The position numbers and the translations under genes are program-made. This document shows positions 32,957 to 39,799 of a stretch of DNA of 49,093 nt, in pieces. A model generated the notes under the pieces. The model saw only the letters and a list, made by a program, of their open reading frames with translations. It did no database searches and had not been told where the DNA came from. Positions within the stretch are counted from its first letter, which is position 1, and every line of letters begins with the position of its first letter. Source of the DNA: a virus; the IMG/VR virus record IMGVR_UViG_3300006919_000089, positions 1 to 49,093 of that record; one strand, 5' to 3'.

Positions 32957-34246
32957 ATGGATAATTACGAAATAGAACAAACATTACTAGGCAAACTTAT
33001 GGTTGAGCCAGAATTAATAGATAAATACTCTCAGTTAATCCATGAAAATTTATTTGAACATGAATTTAATAGGTCTACATATCATGCAATTATGGAATTA
33101 AAAAGTAAAAACAGAACTGTAGATATATTAACTGTATCAAAATTAATAAAAGGAGAAAATGTAGTTAGGAATTTAGCAGAAATGACTGATAAGGCTTTTG
33201 ACTTTATGGAGTCTATAACCTGTATAGGGTATTTAACAGAAGAATTTCAAAAAAGAACACTTACAGGAATAGTGCATAATGTTCATAATCAACTAAGTAA
33301 TAGAGATGAATTAGAAATTATAGTTGGAAATTTAACCTCAGAAATGTCTAAATTACAAATAGGTAAGCCAGAAGTGTTAGGCGATATTGGTTTACAAATT
33401 AAAAACTTTTTAGATGATATAGAAGTTAGAATGAATACCGATGGTTTATTAGGCATTGCTTCAGGATTTCAAGCTATTGATAAATTTACAGGCGGTTGGC
33501 AAGAAACAGATCTTATTATAGTAGGTGGTGCTTCATCTATGGGTAAAACAAGCTTTGCGCTTGCTCTAGCTTATAATGCTGCTAAATTTACAGAAACATC
33601 AACCGTAATATTTTCTTACGAAATGAGTGCCTTACAGTTGCTTAGAAGGCTTGCATCTATGGAGTCTGAAATAAATAATAAATATATAACTAATGGTACT
33701 ATAAATAATAAAGAATTAGCTAAAATACATGAGGCTATAGGAAATATAGAAAAAATACCATTACATATAGACGAAGGTAATATTACATCTTTAGGATATT
33801 TAGTTCATAGAATTAAAGAATATGTAAAAAATAAAAATGCCAAACTTGTAATGATAGATTATTTACAGCTAGTTAGTTCTAAAAATAAATCTGGAAGTAG
33901 AGAGCAGGAAGTAAGTAAGGTAGCCAGAACATTAAAAAATTTAGCTAAAGAGCTGAATATCACAGTTATAGCGCTTAGCCAATTAAATAGAGGTGTAGGT
34001 ATGCGTAATAACAGTAAACCAACATTGTCAGATCTTAGAGAGTCAGGCGAAATAGAACAAGCAGCAGATGTAGTAATGCTTATATATCGCCCTGAGTATT
34101 ATGGTATAGAGTTTAATGACGATGGAAAAGAAAGCAAAGGAACTGCCAATATTATATTTGCTAAAGGTAGAAATATAGGTGTTGGAGAAATAACTTTAAG
34201 CTTTAAAAGTGAAATAACAAAATTTATAGATTATGAAAAAGTTTAG
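32957..34246 (+). CDS. dnaB: Replicative DNA helicase, DnaB family
   Basis: 429 residues. The N-terminal primase-binding-like helices (EQTLLGKLMVEPELIDKY, STYHAIMELKSKNRTVDILT) are followed by the RecA-type motor: Walker A GGASSMGKTSF (190-200), H1a-type VIFSYEMSALQLLRRL, Walker B KLVMIDYLQLV (296-306), VARTLKNLAKELNITVIALSQLNR in pieces, LSDLRESGEIEQAADVVMLIYRPEYY, and an arginine-finger region FAKGRNIGVGEI. It is a complete ring helicase that would unwind the fork. No primase or polymerase is present in the window, so host enzymes are presumably recruited. Confidence 0.93.
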   Translation: MDNYEIEQTLLGKLMVEPELIDKYSQLIHENLFEHEFNRSTYHAIMELKSKNRTVDILTVSKLIKGENVVRNLAEMTDKAFDFMESITCIGYLTEEFQKRTLTGIVHNVHNQLSNRDELEIIVGNLTSEMSKLQIGKPEVLGDIGLQIKNFLDDIEVRMNTDGLLGIASGFQAIDKFTGGWQETDLIIVGGASSMGKTSFALALAYNAAKFTETSTVIFSYEMSALQLLRRLASMESEINNKYITNGTINNKELAKIHEAIGNIEKIPLHIDEGNITSLGYLVHRIKEYVKNKNAKLVMIDYLQLVSSKNKSGSREQEVSKVARTLKNLAKELNITVIALSQLNRGVGMRNNSKPTLSDLRESGEIEQAADVVMLIYRPEYYGIEFNDDGKESKGTANIIFAKGRNIGVGEITLSFKSEITKFIDYEKV

Positions 34247-34394
34247 TTTAATAGGTAAGTATCCTATTATATCAACTGTAATAATTGCTAGCATAGTTTT
34301 TGTTGTAGGGCCAATTATGTTTGCATTAATTATTGCAGGAATTGTAGTACTGCCAATGTATTTAGCTGTTCAAATACTTGGTGACACAGAATAA
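34233..34394 (+). CDS. Small two-segment membrane protein
   Basis: 53 residues from an ATG inside the helicase end (14-base overlap): MKKFSLIGKYPIISTVIIAS, IVFVVGPIMFALIIAGIVVL, PMYLAVQILGDTE. Two hydrophobic segments with a basic N-terminus. Its 3' end holds the -33 box of the next promoter. Function unknown. Confidence 0.6.
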   Translation: MKKFSLIGKYPIISTVIIASIVFVVGPIMFALIIAGIVVLPMYLAVQILGDTE

Positions 34395-34407
34395 TATCGT
34401 ATATTTG
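34378..34407 (+). promoter_or_regulatory. Promoter matching the Bacteroidetes consensus
   Basis: TTG (34378-34380), 19 bases, TATATTTG (34400-34407). This fits the Bacteroidetes -33/-7 consensus and is the best match in the window. The ATG of the HU-like gene is only 7 bases after the -7 box, so the transcript would be nearly leaderless. It overlaps the end of the membrane protein gene. Confidence 0.7.
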
Positions 34408-34414
34408 CCTCTGT

Positions 34415-34666
34415 ATGGACAAGAATAAAAGAGGTAAATCTAAAGTAAAATCTATAATAAATGAGATTGCTTACGATTTAGGAATTGACAAAAAACTTGT
34501 TAGACAAGTACTTCTTTTGACATTTAAAGAATTAGCTGTTACTTTATTGTTAAGAGGTAGGCCTGTTATGATAAGAAGATTTGTAAAATTTGTAATAGCT
34601 GCAACAAGAGTTAAAAATCTAGCAGTAAAAAATAAAAAAGAAAAACAAAAACAAGAATCAGAATGA
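34415..34666 (+). CDS. HU/IHF-like DNA-binding protein (short)
   Basis: 83 residues. SIINEIAYDLGIDKKLVRQV and LLTFKELAVTLLLRGRPVMI, then RRFVKFVIAATRVKN, follow the HU/IHF plan: two helices, then a strand with the V-x-I-R-x-F-x-x-F box. The DNA-clasping arm is shortened and the C-terminus is a Lys/Glu tail. It would bend or coat DNA, or act in replication or recombination. It is followed directly by the annealing protein gene (ATGA overlap). Confidence 0.65.
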   Translation: MDKNKRGKSKVKSIINEIAYDLGIDKKLVRQVLLLTFKELAVTLLLRGRPVMIRRFVKFVIAATRVKNLAVKNKKEKQKQESE

Positions 34667-35154
34667 ATTTAAACGATTTAAGAAAAGAAATACCATTCAA
34701 GTGGCGTGTACAGTCTACTAAGTTTGGAAAAACAACCTGCGTGGCTTATATAGACGCTAGGGACTGCATGGACATACTAGATGAAGTGTGTGGTCCAGAA
34801 AACTGGCAGAGTATATTTTATGAAGCAAATGGTTTGCTGTTCTGTAAGGTAGGTATTTGTTGTGATTCAAAAGATAATGAGTCTGAAGTTGCATATCATC
34901 AATGGGTGTGGAAATCAGACACAGGATCAGAATCTAAAGTAGAAAAAGACAAAGGTCATGTGTCAGATGCATTTAAACGTGCATGTGTAGAATGGGGTAT
35001 AGGTAGATTTTTATACAGATTACCAATACAGACTTTAACTACAAAACAATGGAAAGGTAAAGACTATCCATATGCTCCTGAGAAAGATAAGATTATCTTT
35101 GATGGAGATACATTAACTAAGTATATTAACTGGAAAATCAAAAACAATAAATAA
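34663..35154 (+). CDS. Rad52/22-type single-strand annealing protein
   Basis: 163 residues, the Rad52 core only. TTCVAYIDARDCMDILDEVCGPENWQ (in parts) and SESKVEKDKGHVSDAFKRACVEWGIGRFLYRLP are the two conserved blocks: the Y-I-D-A-R helix before G-x-x-N-W, and S-D-A-F-K-R-A-x-x-x-W-G-I-G-R-x-L-Y. This protein would anneal single strands for recombination-dependent replication. It pairs with the exonuclease at 37114 and the SSB-like gene downstream (TAATG overlap). Confidence 0.88.
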   Translation: MNLNDLRKEIPFKWRVQSTKFGKTTCVAYIDARDCMDILDEVCGPENWQSIFYEANGLLFCKVGICCDSKDNESEVAYHQWVWKSDTGSESKVEKDKGHVSDAFKRACVEWGIGRFLYRLPIQTLTTKQWKGKDYPYAPEKDKIIFDGDTLTKYINWKIKNNK

Positions 35155-35732
35155 TGAGTGCATTACCGTTTAATTTAAACACAACAACAACAACAAGAGC
35201 TAAAGGCGAAAAAGTAGAATATATTACTACTGGGGCTCATGAATGTAAAATTACAGCTTTAACAACTTCAGATAATCTAGAAGACTACAAAGGCTCACCA
35301 TTTATACAATACGCTGTATCAAGCAATGGCAAAGTAGGTAGGTGTAGATTCTGGGTAGTTAAAGAAACAGACAAAGCGTCTACAAGAGAGTGGAAAGCTA
35401 AACAAATCAAAGACTTTCTTATTAACGCAGGAATAACAGACTTTAGTGATGACAGTAAAGCTATGAACGAAGCTATTGGCAAGTCTTTAATGATTACATT
35501 TATATCAGAAGAGTATATAGGTATAAATAAAGAAAATCAAGAACCTGTTATTAGAACTTCAACTAAATATAGATGGTCAGCAAAATCAGGAGGAAAGTGT
35601 ACATATAATCATGACATGAACCAGACTCTAACTGATGAGCAAATGTCTGAATTTAGTATGAAGCATTCTGAATGGAATAAAGCTAATAGTTCTATGGCTG
35701 CAACTTCTAATGATGAAGATATGCCGTTCTAA
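35154..35732 (+). CDS. Single-stranded DNA-binding-like protein
   Basis: 192 residues. The body has EYITTGAHECKITALTTSDN, SPFIQYAVSSNGKVGRCRFW and SLMITFISEEYIGINKENQE, consistent with an OB-type fold as in phage SSBs. It ends NDEDMPF, an acidic tip with the terminal Pro-Phe used for partner binding. It is coupled to the Rad52-like gene, the usual setting for an SSB. A region with multiple helices (35739-35850) follows. Confidence 0.65.
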   Translation: MSALPFNLNTTTTTRAKGEKVEYITTGAHECKITALTTSDNLEDYKGSPFIQYAVSSNGKVGRCRFWVVKETDKASTREWKAKQIKDFLINAGITDFSDDSKAMNEAIGKSLMITFISEEYIGINKENQEPVIRTSTKYRWSAKSGGKCTYNHDMNQTLTDEQMSEFSMKHSEWNKANSSMAATSNDEDMPF

Positions 35733-35738
35733 AGATAT

Positions 35739-35850
35739 ATAAATGAGAGAGATAACAGATCCCTAGGATCAGGTAAGTGTCCTGCTAGACAGGTTAAACT
35801 TTTAAGATTTAAGTGCGCCACAACTCCAAGGGTGAAACTCTCAAATTTAT
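35739..35850 (+). ncRNA. Multi-branched structured RNA between SSB-like and RusA genes
   Basis: The outer stem pairs ATAAAT-GAGAG (35739-35749) with CTCTC-aa-ATTTAT (35838-35850), 11 pairs with a 2-base bulge. Inside: GATCC-CTA-GGATC (35758-35770), CCTG-CTAGA-CAGG (35781-35793) and ACTT/AAGT (35798-35814). A first CAGG (35770-35773) can compete for CCTG, so the fold could switch. No T run follows. I recognise no known ribozyme or riboswitch core. Confidence 0.6.
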
Positions 35851-35853
35851 TAT

Positions 35854-35861
35854 TATCTTTG
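35854..35861 (+). promoter_or_regulatory. Candidate -7 promoter box before the RusA gene
   Basis: TATCTTTG, 4 bases before the ATG at 35866, the same spacing as at 13296-13303. It implies a transcript beginning at or in the start codon. No clear -33 box is seen, because the region upstream is the structured RNA. Confidence 0.45.
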
Positions 35862-35865
35862 CAAT

Positions 35866-36231
35866 ATGGCAGAGATATTTATAGCAGGAAATGTCCCCTC
35901 TAGTAAAAACGGAAAACGATGGACAGGTAAATATTTAATTCATTCTAAAACAGTAATGAATTATATAAAAAACACAAAACAAGACTGGATTAAAAACAAA
36001 GAAAAGTTTGAAGAACTAATTAAAGACAAAGAAATGCCATACAAAATAGAATTTACATTTATAAGAAATAGCAGAAGAAAGTTTGATTATATAAATCCTT
36101 GTCAAACAGTTCAAGACTTAATGGTTACATATGATTACATAGAAGATGATAATTGTGATTGTGTAATACCTAGCTTTGGCGAGTATAAATACGACAAAAA
36201 TGATTCAGGAGTAAAAATAAAAGTATTATGA
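35866..36231 (+). CDS. rusA: RusA-family Holliday junction resolvase
   Basis: 121 residues. IAGNVPSSKNGKRW and KFDYINPCQTVQDLMVTYDYIEDDNCDCV reproduce the RusA layout: V-P-S-x-N, then the catalytic aspartates in D-Y-I-N-P...x-D-x-L...I-x-D-D-N. It cuts recombination and replication intermediates in phage DNA before packaging. The length is normal. It overlaps the next gene (ATGA). Confidence 0.85.
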   Translation: MAEIFIAGNVPSSKNGKRWTGKYLIHSKTVMNYIKNTKQDWIKNKEKFEELIKDKEMPYKIEFTFIRNSRRKFDYINPCQTVQDLMVTYDYIEDDNCDCVIPSFGEYKYDKNDSGVKIKVL

Positions 36232-36671
36232 CAAAAAATCAAGCATTAACAAATTTTCTTTTAGATTATTGCAAAAAAGTTAATATAACAATAGAGCAAT
36301 TGTATCATAAATCTAGAAGAAGAGAATTAGTAGAACACAGAATGACTTTAGCATTTATTTTAAGAAAATCATTAGGAATGAAATATCAAGAAATAGCTGA
36401 AGCTTTAAAAAGAAATCATGCATCTATTATTTATCAAGTTAAAAATATGGAAAACTTTATATCAGTTTATCCACATATTAAAAGATTACATAATGTAGCA
36501 GATGAAACCTTATTAGAGCATAAAGAATATTTGGTTGAATTTTATAATTCTCCAATAAGCTCTCAATTAGAAAGAGAAAAAAAGTTAGTTGAAATACTAT
36601 TAGATAACAATTATAAATTAAAATCAAAAATTAAACAATTAAAAAAAGAATTAGATGGCGTTAAAAACTAA
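36228..36671 (+). CDS. DnaA domain IV-like DNA-binding protein with coiled-coil tail
   Basis: 147 residues. ITIEQLYHKSRRRELVEHRM, LAFILRKSLGMKYQEIAEAL and KRNHASIIYQVKNMENF match the DnaA C-terminal domain: R-R-R-E/D-L-V-x-x-R-x-x-x-x-x-L-x-R...Y-x-E-I-A-x-x-x-x-R-x-H-x-S-I/T-V/I-x-x-x-x. The AAA+ ATPase part is absent. The C-terminal 50 residues are Lys/Glu coiled coil. It could recognise a DnaA-box-like origin, compete with host DnaA, or act as a regulator. Confidence 0.7.
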   Translation: MTKNQALTNFLLDYCKKVNITIEQLYHKSRRRELVEHRMTLAFILRKSLGMKYQEIAEALKRNHASIIYQVKNMENFISVYPHIKRLHNVADETLLEHKEYLVEFYNSPISSQLEREKKLVEILLDNNYKLKSKIKQLKKELDGVKN

Positions 36672-37008
36672 AAAAGAAAAAATCAAAATTATGGGTAAAA
36701 GCTACAAAGTAGAAAAACCTATATCAGATACAATGAAAGCAATGTCAGATGCATTAAGATCTCATGAGGTTGCGTTATTAACTTGGGTTCATAAAGATTA
36801 TACATCTAAAGGTAAATTTGCAAAAGAAGAATTAGATGGCTTTAGAAATAGTTTACATGATTATTGTTTACAGATACCAGAAGCTCAAAATATTCTTAAA
36901 AGAATGGATGAAATAGACAATCAACTAGAACAAGACAATCAAAATAAAGAAAAGGAAGAAGAGAAAAATCAAAACAAACAAGAGAAAGATACGGGAGCAA
37001 AAGAATAA
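36655..37008 (+). CDS. Hypothetical protein with charged Gln/Asn tail
   Basis: 117 residues. The body is KPISDTMKAMSDALRSHEVA and FRNSLHDYCLQIPEAQNILK, helical. The last 30 residues are low-complexity Glu/Lys/Gln/Asn. It overlaps the DnaA-like gene by 17 bases in another frame. Unknown function. Confidence 0.55.
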   Translation: MALKTKKEKIKIMGKSYKVEKPISDTMKAMSDALRSHEVALLTWVHKDYTSKGKFAKEELDGFRNSLHDYCLQIPEAQNILKRMDEIDNQLEQDNQNKEKEEEKNQNKQEKDTGAKE

Positions 37009-37013
37009 TTTAC

Positions 37014-37021
37014 TACTTTTG
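37014..37021 (+). promoter_or_regulatory. Candidate -7 promoter box before the exonuclease leader
   Basis: TACTTTTG matches TAnnTTTG, just after the stop of the gene ending at 37008. Transcription would start near 37027, at the hairpins described next. No clear -33 TTG. Confidence 0.4.
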
Positions 37022-37035
37022 TAGAACTTTCTTGT

Positions 37036-37054
37036 CCATGTTCGCATGGTTTTT
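37036..37054 (+). terminator. UUCG-capped terminator hairpin
   Basis: CCATG-TTCG-CATGG followed by TTTTT. It is a short but well-formed intrinsic terminator after the 35866-37008 operon. If the promoter at 37014 is used, it would instead lie in the leader as an attenuator. Confidence 0.7.
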
Positions 37055-37055
37055 G

Positions 37056-37108
37056 TTTTGATTGCATTGGGGCCCTCCTTCGGGAGGGTCTTAATGTCTC
37101 TAAAATCA
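37056..37108 (+). ncRNA. Structured leader of the exonuclease gene, UUCG hairpin
   Basis: A strong hairpin GGCCCTCC-TTCG-GGAGGGTC (37071-37090) lies inside GCATT/AATGt and TTTGAT/ATCAAA pairs (ends near 37056 and 37108). The ATG is 6 bases after the last pair. It has no T run, so it is not a plain terminator. The outer stem would place the start codon next to structure. Confidence 0.55.
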
Positions 37109-37113
37109 AACAC

Positions 37114-37923
37114 ATGAAATTAATAGAAAATCACAACCTTACGCATGACAGCTACTATCAAGATACAGAATATGTATCTAACAGTATGCTGAATAATCTT
37201 ACTGGTAAATCACCAGAATACTTTAGGTTTGCTATGGACAATCCACAACCTACTACACCAGCTATGAAATTTGGATCAGCATTACACATGAATGTATTGC
37301 AACCAGAAGAGTTTGCTAATAATTATGTTGTAGCGCCTAAGTTTGATAAACGAACTAAACAAGGTAAAACAGATTATGCAGAATTTATTAAGTCTAATAT
37401 GTTAAAAACTGTTATTTCAGAACAAGATTATCATCTTATGAATCAAATGACTGAAAAAATAATGAGAGATAGTGATGCTAAAACATTACTTACTAATGGT
37501 ATTAAAGAACATATTATTGCTTGGAATAATGACTTCTGGGATATAAAATGTAGAGGCATGCTAGATGTTTATAATAAAGATGCTAATATTATAATAGATT
37601 TAAAGACAACACAAGATAGCTCTTATTACGGCTTTGCAAGCTCTGTAAGGAAGTTTAAGTACTATAAGCAGGCTGCATTCTATATGGACGCTGTAAAGGC
37701 TCAGGAGTTCTATATTGTAGCTATAGAAAAAAATCCACCATTTAGTATTAATATAATACAGTTGGGAGATAATCTTATAGATATGGGTAGAGATTTGTAT
37801 AACACAGACCTAGAAATATATAAATATTGTCTTGATAATGATTATTGGCCTAGCCAAGGATTTGATTATCTTGACAAAAAATCAGAAAGAACTATACATA
37901 TAATGAACGAAGATATATTATGA
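37114..37923 (+). CDS. PD-(D/E)XK exonuclease, RecE / DUF3799-like
   Basis: 269 residues. SNSMLNNLTGKSPEYFRFAM, MKFGSALHMNVLQPEEFANN and RTKQGKTDYAEFIKSNM are the N-terminal part of the phage PDDEXK (DUF3799) exonuclease family. The active site reads GMLDVYN (Asp151), IIIDLKTTQD (Asp162, Lys164) and YYKQAAFYMDA (Gln186, Tyr190). It should chew 5' ends to expose single strands for the Rad52-type annealase. The next gene starts inside its end (ATGA). Confidence 0.88.
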   Translation: MKLIENHNLTHDSYYQDTEYVSNSMLNNLTGKSPEYFRFAMDNPQPTTPAMKFGSALHMNVLQPEEFANNYVVAPKFDKRTKQGKTDYAEFIKSNMLKTVISEQDYHLMNQMTEKIMRDSDAKTLLTNGIKEHIIAWNNDFWDIKCRGMLDVYNKDANIIIDLKTTQDSSYYGFASSVRKFKYYKQAAFYMDAVKAQEFYIVAIEKNPPFSINIIQLGDNLIDMGRDLYNTDLEIYKYCLDNDYWPSQGFDYLDKKSERTIHIMNEDIL

Positions 37924-38114
37924 AAATACCAAAAGGAAGAACACCAAAAGGAGCAGTAAAAGCATATGATGCAGAAGGCAATTTTATAGGATTTGTATTT
38001 AAGGATTTTTATGACAAAATTACTTATGATATTGCAAAAAAAGACAGAAAAGATAGAAAAGAACGTCAAGACAAGGCAATAGAAATGATTATGAACGGGG
38101 AAATTAAAGATTAA
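37920..38114 (+). CDS. Small basic hypothetical protein
   Basis: 64 residues (MKIPKGRTPKGAVKAYDAEG), mostly charged (KKDRKDRKERQDKAIEMIM). Coupled to the exonuclease gene by ATGA. Unknown; it may bind DNA or its neighbour. Confidence 0.55.
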   Translation: MKIPKGRTPKGAVKAYDAEGNFIGFVFKDFYDKITYDIAKKDRKDRKERQDKAIEMIMNGEIKD

Positions 38115-38118
38115 AAAA

Positions 38119-38511
38119 ATGAAAAATTCAGTAGTATTTGAAGGGGGTATTGATAAAGTTAGTACCTTAGCAGACGGGAGCCTACGTATCTATGTAGGTA
38201 CTCCTGAGCTGGCACACGAAACTATGGTTAATCTATTTGGATTAATTAAAAGACCTGGCTATGTATTAATATCAGCTAATCATATTAATCAAGACCAGAT
38301 AGATGCAGTAGAAAAAGCAACAACTAACGCAGAGTTTAGTGAAAAAACTCCTAGTCAAAGAATGAGGGGAGTGCTTTATAAGCTATGGGAAAAAACACAG
38401 CCTAAAAATCTTAATGGAGATACAGGCCAAATGGAATATGTAGAATTTGATTTATTCTACAAAAGACAAATGAATAAAATAATTGATCACTTTAAAACTA
38501 AATTAGACTAA
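38119..38511 (+). CDS. Conserved phage hypothetical protein
   Basis: 130 residues. FEGGIDKVSTLADGSLRIYV, TPELAHETMVNLFGLIKRPG, EKTPSQRMRGVLYKLWE and FYKRQMNKIIDHFKTKL follow a conserved phage protein pattern (D-G-S-x-R-I...T-P-E-L...S-Q-R-x-R-x-V-L-Y-x-L-W-E...F-Y-x-x-x-M). Function unknown, commonly found with recombination genes. Its stop shares a base with the next ATG (TAATG). Confidence 0.65.
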   Translation: MKNSVVFEGGIDKVSTLADGSLRIYVGTPELAHETMVNLFGLIKRPGYVLISANHINQDQIDAVEKATTNAEFSEKTPSQRMRGVLYKLWEKTQPKNLNGDTGQMEYVEFDLFYKRQMNKIIDHFKTKLD

Positions 38512-38810
38512 TGACAAAACATAATGAGCATTATTGGGAAGTGGGTAGAAATGGATATATTGCAAATACCACTGGAGATAAAAGAATACCATCTTATTAT
38601 ATAGGAAAGTATCATAAATACGAAGCTCGCAAAGTAGTAGAAGACTTTGATCTTTCGTATAACTGTGGGACAGCAGTCACATATATTTTGCGTGCAAAAC
38701 GTAAACATAAATCACCAATAGATTGCATTACAAAAGCAATAGCTCATTTAGAATTTGAATTAGAAAGATTAAAACATGAAAGTAAAGAAAGTAAAAAGAA
38801 AGACATTTAA
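38511..38810 (+). CDS. DUF3310-like protein
   Basis: 99 residues. The C-terminal half, YNCGTAVTYILRAKRKHKSP then DCITKAIAHLEFELERL, matches DUF3310: G-x-A-x-x-Y-I-x-R-A-x-x-K, then D-x-x-K-A-x-x-x-L-x-x-E-x. The N-terminal half carries EHYWEVGRNGYIANTTGDKR and a repeat of Tyr/Lys residues. Such proteins occur in many phages and may be linked to nucleotide metabolism; evidence for a specific role is thin. Overlaps the radical SAM gene by 35 bases. Confidence 0.65.
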   Translation: MTKHNEHYWEVGRNGYIANTTGDKRIPSYYIGKYHKYEARKVVEDFDLSYNCGTAVTYILRAKRKHKSPIDCITKAIAHLEFELERLKHESKESKKKDI

Positions 38811-39633
38811 AATTAGGCCTTCTGGTAGGTCAACAGATTTTATATCACCAAGCTTTGGTTATGGTTGCCTCTATAATTGTTCATACTGTTATATGAAGCG
38901 CCATATGCCTTTTGGTTTAGGTGTAGCAACTAATACAGAAGACATACTTACTGAAATAAACTCGCATGCAGCATTTGCACAAATAGAAAAACCTAATCAA
39001 ACGCATGAAAAATATATTACATACGATATAAGCTGCAATGAAGATTTTGCTTTGCACGCTAAACACCATGAGTGGGAAAAAATATTTACATTTTTTAAAA
39101 ATCACCCTGACATTATGGGTAGTTTTGCTACTAAATATGTAAATAAAGATTTGTTATATTTTGATCCTAAAGGAAAAATACGTATTAGATTTAGTTTAAT
39201 ACCGCAAAATAAAGCTGATTTACACGAACCAAATACATCAAAAATTATAGACAGAATATTAGCTATTGATGCTTTTACATTTGCTGGTTACGATGTGCAT
39301 GTAAACTTTAGCCCTATAATGGTGTATGATGGATGGCTAAATGATTATTTTGAATTATTTAGATTAATGGATAAGTATATAGAAATTAAAGAAAATGTTT
39401 TATCAGAATGTATATTTCTTACACACAACATAGAAAGACATACTTTAAATCTTAAAAACAATCCAAAAACAGAAATAGATTTATGGGTTCCTAATATACA
39501 AGAAACTAAAATATCAGAATATGGATGTGAAAATATTAGATATAATTACAAGTTAAAACGTGAATACATTAAACAATTTAAAGACTTACATGATAAGGTA
39601 ATACCTTGGAATAAAATTAGATATATATTTTAA
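38776..39633 (+). CDS. Radical SAM protein, spore photoproduct lyase-like
   Basis: 285 residues. SFGYGCLYNCSYCYMKRHMP carries the C-x3-C-x2-C iron-sulphur motif (Cys31, Cys35, Cys38) followed by Y-M-K-R, the form seen in spore photoproduct lyase (SplB) relatives. Further on: YDISCNEDFALHAKHHEWEK, MGSFATKYVNKDLL, IRIRFSLIPQNKADLHEPNT and YDVHVNFSPIMVYDGW, which also follow that family's layout. SplB repairs a UV-induced thymine photoproduct; the phage substrate is not known. It lies in the early arm, so DNA repair or modification is plausible. Confidence 0.78.
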   Translation: MKVKKVKRKTFKIRPSGRSTDFISPSFGYGCLYNCSYCYMKRHMPFGLGVATNTEDILTEINSHAAFAQIEKPNQTHEKYITYDISCNEDFALHAKHHEWEKIFTFFKNHPDIMGSFATKYVNKDLLYFDPKGKIRIRFSLIPQNKADLHEPNTSKIIDRILAIDAFTFAGYDVHVNFSPIMVYDGWLNDYFELFRLMDKYIEIKENVLSECIFLTHNIERHTLNLKNNPKTEIDLWVPNIQETKISEYGCENIRYNYKLKREYIKQFKDLHDKVIPWNKIRYIF

Positions 39634-39634
39634 A

Positions 39635-39799
39635 ATGGCAATAATTATATTAATATTTATTATATTAGCAACTATCTGTTTGTGTGCACATGCATATAAA
39701 TCAAGTTTAGAAATGCAAGAAAATAACATAATTAAAAATATGAAAGAATATGAGCAAAAAGAAAAAGCTAAACAGCAAGAATCCAAAATATTGGAGTAA
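39635..39799 (+). CDS. Small membrane-anchored coiled-coil protein
   Basis: 54 residues: an N-terminal transmembrane segment (MAIIILIFIILATICLCAHA) followed by a charged helix (LEMQENNIIKNMKEYEQKEK). Starts 1 base after the radical SAM stop. It overlaps the next small gene by 50 bases in another frame. Function unknown. Confidence 0.55.
   Translation: MAIIILIFIILATICLCAHAYKSSLEMQENNIIKNMKEYEQKEKAKQQESKILE

Noticed and set aside
35733-35865. A group I intron or hammerhead ribozyme.
   Set aside because: No P7/S-type core and no CTGATGA...GAAA core. The surrounding frames are complete genes with no exon to join.
36467-36475. A perfect DnaA box TTATCCACA inside the DnaA-like gene.
   Set aside because: In an AT-rich 49-kb sequence several matches to this 9-base consensus are expected by chance on two strands, and I saw no cluster here.
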